Origin: Gynuella sp. | GTDB lineage: Bacteria; Pseudomonadota; Gammaproteobacteria; Pseudomonadales; Natronospirillaceae | Assembly (NCBI GenBank): GCA_028282465.1 | Contig: JANQHX010000056.1 | Location: 88,221 to 152,220 of the forward strand | Length of the DNA stretch: 64,000 nucleotides | Direction: 5' to 3' | Shown: positions 58,798 to 64,000 of the stretch, in pieces | Layout of the letters: every line of letters begins with the position of its first letter | Numbering within the stretch: position 1 is the stretch's first letter | Made by a program: the position numbers and the translations under genes | Notes under the pieces: model-generated | Told to the model about the DNA's origin: nothing | Seen by the model: the letters and a program-made list of their open reading frames with translations, nothing else | Databases searched by the model: none

Positions 58798-59412
58798 TTA
58801 TGATTTTTTCATTAAGAACCAGCAACTGTCATCTAACGGAAATACCGGGTCTCGTCTGTACGTAAAGCCATAGTTTATAAGTTTTAAATCTGAGTACTTG
58901 TCCATTAGTTCTCCCGCGAAATCTCGCTTAAACAGTTTCTCACCGTGACCTCGATACTGAATAGTTACTGGCTCAGGATTGTAGTATTCAACCACCAAGA
59001 TATATTTTCTGGAGTTGGAATATAGCGCTTGGTATGCATCCGTGAGTTTATCTGGGTTTATGTGTATAAGCACACCTTTGGTAAAGGTAAGATCTACCTG
59101 AGTTTTATTGCTGTAATCCAGTAAGGAGCCTTGAGTAATATTTGCTATATCTAATTTGCTTGAAAGCTCTACTGCTTTAGCATTTATTTCTACTCCAGAC
59201 AGAGACATTTCTGGATTTAATTTGTGCAGTGCAATTAAATTCATGCCTCGGTTGCAGCCCAGTTCAAGAGCCGAATCTACACCACTAGTATTCGAAAGTA
59301 TTTTCGAGAATAGGTTAATATTAGATGAAATTTCCTGGTTACTAATATTTCGGTTCGTGTATTCGTTGCCGAAATTTCCTTGCCAAAATATTTCTTGGTC
59401 CGTTGATGCCAT
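58798..59412 (-). CDS. Pseudaminic acid biosynthesis-associated methyltransferase
   Basis: A 204-residue class I SAM-dependent methyltransferase. TDQEIFWQGNFGNEYTNRN at the N-terminus and SALELGCNRGMNLIAL (motif I) are characteristic of a methylase group associated with pseudaminic acid loci; VDLTFTKGVLIHINPDKL follows. The acceptor, possibly the sugar or the flagellin, is not known. The ATG at 59412 has a GGAG site 10 nt upstream, 16 bp after the Maf stop, so it is expressed with Maf. Confidence 0.88.
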   Translation of the reverse strand: MASTDQEIFWQGNFGNEYTNRNISNQEISSNINLFSKILSNTSGVDSALELGCNRGMNLIALHKLNPEMSLSGVEINAKAVELSSKLDIANITQGSLLDYSNKTQVDLTFTKGVLIHINPDKLTDAYQALYSNSRKYILVVEYYNPEPVTIQYRGHGEKLFKRDFAGELMDKYSDLKLINYGFTYRRDPVFPLDDSCWFLMKKS

Positions 59413-59428
59413 ATTACGCACTCTCCAA

Positions 59429-61441
59429 TTAAGCTCGTTCTTCGTCTACCCAATCTTCTGCAACCAAGAAGTCTTGAGTTTCGATCGCGGTTTCAAATAT
59501 ATTTTTTAGGTTTTTTAAGTATTCATCAAAATCTTTGACCCAAGAATCAATAACTTTCTTTTGAGACTGATCAGGTAAAAAATTTGTGACTACGTATAAC
59601 TGAAGGAGAGGCTGCTTAATACAACTCAATACATTTCTCATCTGACCCATGTCGCCCTGATACTTTTTATGAATTTGATCAAAAATGAATTTAATATTAT
59701 AAGCGTTTTCTCTGGCGCAGGTTTTAAACTGTTTTACTAGCTCTAAGATATGAAAGGCTTCTTTTAGTGAACTCTCTAATAGAGATTTGGTTCTTTGAAA
59801 AATTACTTCTTGATTCACTTCTCTGGATTCGAAGTTGTAGCTGTTTTTATTGGAAGGGGATTCTTTTAGACGTTTCTCTAAATCCTCATAGGAAATATAT
59901 TCACTGCCGTTTACTGCGGCGCCATGGGAGCAGTTAAAAATATTGTTTGCTGTTTCTGTTAAAAGGCTTTCCATAGTAATTCTTGCGGAATTTAATGTTT
60001 TGCAAGTCATTACTTTTTCTCCCAGAGTGCCATCCACGGGAAGATTTGCTGGGCGGTTTTCCGGAACTGTCTTGATTCTACTTAGTTCTTCTGGCAGTTC
60101 ATCTTCCTGAGAGACATTGGACTTGGCGTGGTGAAGGCCATTGGTGTAGGCGAAATCCAATCCAAACAAAAAAATGTCGTTTGAGCTGATAGTCGAGCAA
60201 AATGCGGTCGCACCATTTGTACAGGTAATGCCGCCTCGTTTTAGCGTATGGGCTTCGCCCAGAATAGGCCTAAGTTCAGATGACTCAGGAATAAACATGT
60301 ACGCCGAATTAAACATACCAGGAAAACCTGGATTAGCCTCAAAGGTTGATACTAGATTTAAATCATTCAAGACATTGTCTTTATTTACATGATTTAGAAG
60401 CTCTGTTGCTAGCACCTGAAATTCTAATTCAAAATGAATATCTGGTTTTAAATCCAATTTCAGTAATGATGAGAGTCCAGAGCCTGCAGTAACAATAAAG
60501 AATTTATCTCGGTACTCTTTTAATAAAGGAGCATAAATATCTAACGAAGGGCCACCACCAATGATGGAAATAAGTTTGCCTTCCTCAATGGTTGACTTGC
60601 TTAGATCAATTGCTGGGAAGCCTTTAGATATATTGTAGTTAGCGTTGAAGAGTCGTTGTGCTTCAGGCCCAATCACCTCAGTCGAAACCTTCATATGGGT
60701 AGCATATTCTTCAAACACCTCCTTAGCGTCTCGATAGTGGACATAGTCAGGTACATGGTTGTAGGTGAGGGTACTAATGGAAATTGAAGGAAATAGTCGA
60801 TGGCAGTGGTGTTTCAGCGTAAAAACAAATGAATCTTTATCCTGATCCTGGTTTTGCACATGGAAAGTGATGCTGTTTTCTCGTCTCATGTTCGTCAACA
60901 ATGTGTACCAGTTAATGGTATACATACTGGCTTTTAAATTTCTCACATCATTTTCAATAACCGTGATATTGGTGAATTTATTTGAATTACAAAGCATCTC
61001 CACGTGGTAACCCAGACCAATTCCAAATACCACCAAGTCAATATTGGCAGGCTTGCAGTTTTGCGGCCCTATTCTAATGAGTTCTTGGGCATATAAAGTT
61101 GCTGTAGTTCTAAAAGCTTTTTTCTTAATGAGGTGAGTTATATCGATATTTCTAGGGTTGGGCGTATAAATTTTTTTATCAAATGTTTTATAAAAATTGT
61201 TAACTTCTGTTAGAGCATGTTCAATCGAATCAATTTGATAAACCCCTTTACCTTCTTCTAATCGATTAACGTTCAAGGTATTTGGGTCAATTGATATGCT
61301 GGGAAGCTCGGGGTTGTCAGTAATTTGACGATGTAATGCTGGAATTCTTTCTTCAAAAAACTTGAGGTTTTTCAAATACCTATCTTCCATTGCCTTAAGT
61401 TTATTGTGAATTTTTTGGTTTTTTATTTCAGTTGCTTCCAT
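59429..61441 (-). CDS. Motility accessory factor Maf (flagellin nonulosonate glycosyltransferase)
   Basis: A 670-residue protein of the Maf family (MAF_flag10/DUF115 domain with an MptE-like fold). The SIIGGGPSLDIYAPLL motif near residue 290 and KPDIHFELE are characteristic of the central domain, and the VFGIGLGYHVEML segment near 140 belongs to the N-terminal domain. Maf proteins transfer pseudaminic or legionaminic acid to Ser/Thr of flagellin before export. The gene diverges from flagellin and has a strong sigma-54 promoter candidate. The start is uncertain between ATG 61441 and GTG 61459. Confidence 0.92.
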   Translation of the reverse strand: MEATEIKNQKIHNKLKAMEDRYLKNLKFFEERIPALHRQITDNPELPSISIDPNTLNVNRLEEGKGVYQIDSIEHALTEVNNFYKTFDKKIYTPNPRNIDITHLIKKKAFRTTATLYAQELIRIGPQNCKPANIDLVVFGIGLGYHVEMLCNSNKFTNITVIENDVRNLKASMYTINWYTLLTNMRRENSITFHVQNQDQDKDSFVFTLKHHCHRLFPSISISTLTYNHVPDYVHYRDAKEVFEEYATHMKVSTEVIGPEAQRLFNANYNISKGFPAIDLSKSTIEEGKLISIIGGGPSLDIYAPLLKEYRDKFFIVTAGSGLSSLLKLDLKPDIHFELEFQVLATELLNHVNKDNVLNDLNLVSTFEANPGFPGMFNSAYMFIPESSELRPILGEAHTLKRGGITCTNGATAFCSTISSNDIFLFGLDFAYTNGLHHAKSNVSQEDELPEELSRIKTVPENRPANLPVDGTLGEKVMTCKTLNSARITMESLLTETANNIFNCSHGAAVNGSEYISYEDLEKRLKESPSNKNSYNFESREVNQEVIFQRTKSLLESSLKEAFHILELVKQFKTCARENAYNIKFIFDQIHKKYQGDMGQMRNVLSCIKQPLLQLYVVTNFLPDQSQKKVIDSWVKDFDEYLKNLKNIFETAIETQDFLVAEDWVDEERA

Positions 61442-61487
61442 AATAAGGGTGCTCTGCACAAAGTGTTACATGAGTTTTTCTAACTAA

Positions 61488-61503
61488 CGCAATACTAGTG
61501 CCA
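61488..61503 (-). promoter_or_regulatory. Sigma-54 promoter of maf
   Basis: Minus-strand TGGCAC-TAGTA-TTGCG matches the RpoN consensus at all core positions with correct spacing. The ATG 61441 lies 47 bp downstream of the -12 element, and its position argues against an even longer Maf N-terminus. Confidence 0.9.
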
Positions 61504-61544
61504 TTTGGTAAAACTGCTAATTACTTCCAATTTATAAAAAACTC

Positions 61545-61571
61545 TAAAGTTTCTCTTCTCAAGGCCGATGA
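61545..61571 (+). promoter_or_regulatory. Sigma-28 (FliA) promoter of flagellin
   Basis: TAAA (61545-61548), a 15-nt spacer and GCCGATGA (61564-61571) match the sigma-28 consensus at 4/4 and 7/8 positions. The flagellin ATG is 75 bp downstream, and an AAGGAGAAG ribosome-binding site lies just before it. Confidence 0.93.
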
Positions 61572-61646
61572 CCCTCGTGTGAATGAAATAAATCGTGCAC
61601 CAGTTTCAAAAATGGGTTGCTGGTTTAAGCGAAGGAGAAGAATCTC

Positions 61647-64000
61647 ATGCCTCAAATTATTAATACCAACATTGCTTCCCTGAATGCTCAGCGGAACCTG
61701 AATAGTTCACAGAGCGCGAACAGTACCGCTCTCGAACGTTTGTCTTCAGGTTTGAGGATTAACAGCGCGAAAGACGACGCTGCGGGTCTAGCAATTTCTA
61801 CTAAGTTCGAATCGCAGGTTAAGGGTTTGAACGTAGCTATTCGAAATGCTGGTGACGGTATTTCATTAGCTCAGACAGCAGAAGGTGCCCTAGGCGCCAT
61901 GACTGAAAACTTGCAGCGTATTCGAGAGCTGGCTGTACAGTCATCTAACGCCACCAACTCAGACTCAGACCGAGTTGCGTTACAGGCGGAAGTTGAGCAG
62001 CTGTTGTCAGAAGTGAGTCGAACAGCTGCAGAGACAAACTTCAACGGCCGTAATCTGTTGGATGGTAGCTTCGAAGGTACTTTCCAAATCGGTGCCGATG
62101 CTGGCCAAACTGTAGACGTAAAAATCTCTGAATTAACAGCAGAGAAATTAGGTTCTACTGAAACTGCGGGTGTTACGGCCACTGGTAATGATAATTCTTT
62201 GGCAAACGGCGACCTAACCATTAATGGTGTAGCAATCGACGCTTCTAAAGCTGAAGACGATACCGCTTCTACAGACAATGCTTCAGCCTCTGCCATTGCA
62301 AAAGCGGCCGCTATTAACCGCCAGTCAGACGAAACCGGTGTGACTGCCCAGGTGAATGAAAACGTGGCATCTGGTAGTGAAATGTCCGCTCAGTCTGGGG
62401 TAGGTACCATTGCTTTAAATGGTGTTGATATTGAGATTTCTACCTCAAGTGACACAGCACAGACCCGTGCTGCAGTAGTTGAAGCAGTAAATGCGGTGTC
62501 TGACTTGACCGGTGTAATGGCGATCAACACCAATACTGATTCCGGTGGTGTTCAGTTAGTTGCTGAAGACGGTCGTAATATTCAACTATCTATTGACGCG
62601 GTAGCCGACCTAAGTGCGGATTATGGCGCAGGTACCGGTGTCGGTAACGATACAGCTAACTTGGCAGCAGTAAATAGCTTCCTAGGTGCCTCTGGCTTAG
62701 CCGGTGGCCTAACGGACGTCGATGGTACCGGTTCTAACAATAGTGTTTACAGCAACACTATTGAAGGTGGCTATACATTGGTGGCAGCTCCTGACGTAGG
62801 AACCATTGAAGTGACCGGTGGTAACGGTACTGGCCGTGGTGATCTGTCCAACGCTGGTTTGGTTGCTGGTGTATACGACCGTGGTACGGCTTCAAGTGTT
62901 AATGAAGTTCAAACCTCATCTACCACTTCTTCAACAACAAGTGGCGACGGCGGTTCATTAACCAATACTCTTGCTGACACCAATGACACTGGCGTAGTTC
63001 TTGGTGCGGGCGGTAATTTCCAGAACACTGTTTATACTTCTGCAGGTTCAGCAGCAGGTTTAACCACAGCCGCAGACGTAATTAACTTCCGTGTCTCCAC
63101 AGCCGGTGGCCTTAACAATGACCTGACTCTAGCCTCTGGTGCGACTATGGCGTCTGCCATTCAGTTGCTAGACACAGCGGCAGGTATTAATGCTTTTGAG
63201 CGTATTGAATTTACTATTACCGACTTTACCACTGTTACCGGTGGCAACCAGTTGTTCTTGGGTGGTCAATCTATTTCACTACCCGATTCCAGTGCTGCCG
63301 CTTATGTAACAACTGCTGCTCGTTTGTCCTATTTGGTTGATACCCTTAACAGCACAAGTTTTGCTGCTGGTATTACTGTTAATGCTGAGATGAACTTAGC
63401 TGAAACTGCTGTATCAATTCGAATCGATAATGAAAATACTGCAGGTACATTAACCCTGGCATTAGGTTCTTCTGCCAATGGTGCCGGTACCCTATCAGGT
63501 AATATGTTAAGTGCTGGTGGTACAGGCCCAACATTAGCGGCAGCTGGTGTGGAACAGTCAGCCACTTCAGCCCCAGCAGCATCAGTTGTGATGGGTGCTA
63601 TTGCATTCGAAGCCGATGGCGGTGTGCCTGTTACTATTCAGGCTCTGGATGGTACTGCGGGTGATAACAACAGCGATTTCTTCTCTGGAGGCACAGTTGA
63701 GTTCACGTCATACGGAACTGGGTCTACAAGCCTGTCTTCAACATCAAAGAACGTAGTTTCAGTCACTGTCGATGGTGTTGCTCAGTCTGACTTGACGGTA
63801 AACGAAGATTCTTCGGTGAATGAGTTAGCGACACAAATCAACAGCACTTACTCAGACGTGAATGCTTGGGAAGAAATTACATTAACCATAACCGATACTA
63901 ACCTGGATGTTGGTGATACATTCTACTTTGGTACTAACACAGGTAGTGTATTGGTATCAGGCGTTGCCGTTGCGGTTACCAATAACACAGGCACTACTGC
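61647..64000 (+). CDS. fliC: Giant flagellin, C-terminus beyond window
   Basis: An open frame from ATG 61647 (after GAAGGAGAAG) to the window end gives 784 residues without a stop. Residues 1-170 are the conserved D0/D1 flagellin N-terminus ([67 protein letters not shown]). After that come Thr/Ser/Gly/Ala-rich beta modules, including at least two Flagellin_IN-like units ([14 protein letters not shown] and [13 protein letters not shown] with following helices), through to the edge. The conserved C-terminal domain has not yet begun, so the whole protein must be larger still; ordinary flagellins have 280-500 residues. The abundance of Ser/Thr suits O-glycosylation by the divergently encoded Maf. 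Confidence 0.95.
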   Translation, partial: MPQIINTNIASLNAQRNLNSSQSANSTALERLSSGLRINSAKDDAAGLAISTKFESQVKGLNVAIRNAGDGISLAQTAEGALGAMTENLQRIRELAVQSSNATNSDSDRVALQAEVEQLLSEVSRTAAETNFNGRNLLDGSFEGTFQIGADAGQTVDVKISELTAEKLGSTETAGVTATGNDNSLANGDLTINGVAIDASKAEDDTASTDNASASAIAKAAAINRQSDETGVTAQVNENVASGSEMSAQSGVGTIALNGVDIEISTSSDTAQTRAAVVEAVNAVSDLTGVMAINTNTDSGGVQLVAEDGRNIQLSIDAVADLSADYGAGTGVGNDTANLAAVNSFLGASGLAGGLTDVDGTGSNNSVYSNTIEGGYTLVAAPDVGTIEVTGGNGTGRGDLSNAGLVAGVYDRGTASSVNEVQTSSTTSSTTSGDGGSLTNTLADTNDTGVVLGAGGNFQNTVYTSAGSAAGLTTAADVINFRVSTAGGLNNDLTLASGATMASAIQLLDTAAGINAFERIEFTITDFTTVTGGNQLFLGGQSISLPDSSAAAYVTTAARLSYLVDTLNSTSFAAGITVNAEMNLAETAVSIRIDNENTAGTLTLALGSSANGAGTLSGNMLSAGGTGPTLAAAGVEQSATSAPAASVVMGAIAFEADGGVPVTIQALDGTAGDNNSDFFSGGTVEFTSYGTGSTSLSSTSKNVVSVTVDGVAQSDLTVNEDSSVNELATQINSTYSDVNAWEEITLTITDTNLDVGDTFYFGTNTGSVLVSGVAVAVTNNTGTT

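Overview
The window is a chromosomal segment of a moderately AT-rich, polarly flagellated gammaproteobacterium, most likely marine and of the Oceanospirillales/Pseudomonadales type. The pointers are the block yciK-mupP-ubiG-mtaD / gyrA-serC-pheA-hisC-tyrA-cmk-rpsA (a Pseudomonas-like order), followed by flgN-flgM-flgA / cheV-cheR / flgB-flgL and a pseudaminic-acid flagellin glycosylation island. No phage, IS element, CRISPR array, tRNA or rRNA was seen.

Layout. 1-292: start of a truncated signalling protein. 679-4207 (minus): yciK, mupP, ubiG, mtaD. 4455-13977 (plus): gyrA, serC, pheA, hisC, tyrA, cmk, rpsA, with mtnA, aroA and ihfB missing from the places they hold in Pseudomonas. 14004-15803: rpsA terminator, a heptamer tandem repeat and a SulP transporter. 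15807-18904 (minus): membrane-anchored coiled-coil protein, flgN, flgM, flgA. 19024-20814 (plus): cheV, cheR. 20840-29908: about 9 kb of accessory genes (DUF998, beta-helix lipoprotein, divergent subtilisin-like lipoprotein, HTH/DUF2975 pair, Rap1a-like secreted protein, DoxX-like, DUF2867, MDR oxidoreductase) lying inside the flagellar region. 30122-45954: flgBCDE and flgFGHIJKL, each group behind a sigma-54-type promoter. 46083-46403 (minus): FliT-like chaperone. 46621-57112: a ten-gene, tightly overlapping pseudaminic acid operon (pseB, pseC, a NeuB paralogue, pseF, pseG-pseH fusion, formyltransferase, pseI, PIG-L deacetylase, hisH/hisF paralogues, pseA-like amidotransferase). 57231-58421 (minus): secreted subtilisin. 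58798-61441 (minus): Pse-associated methylase and Maf glycosyltransferase. 61647-end: a flagellin that runs off the window after 784 codons.

How it fits together. The structural genes build the rod, rings, hook, junction and filament; the pse operon makes a CMP-activated, probably formylated or amidinated pseudaminic acid; Maf should transfer it to flagellin. Candidate sigma-54 elements precede flgA, flgB, flgF, pseB and maf, and sigma-28 elements precede flgM and flagellin, the usual polar-flagellum hierarchy.

The most unusual signal is that the exported axial proteins are enlarged together: FlgE is 1587 aa (usual 400-460) with about seven repeated modules, FlgK is 1030 aa (usual 550-680), and flagellin exceeds 784 aa before its C-terminal domain is reached. 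Giant flagellins are known from some marine gammaproteobacteria; a hook protein of this size beside them suggests that the whole external flagellum is scaled up.
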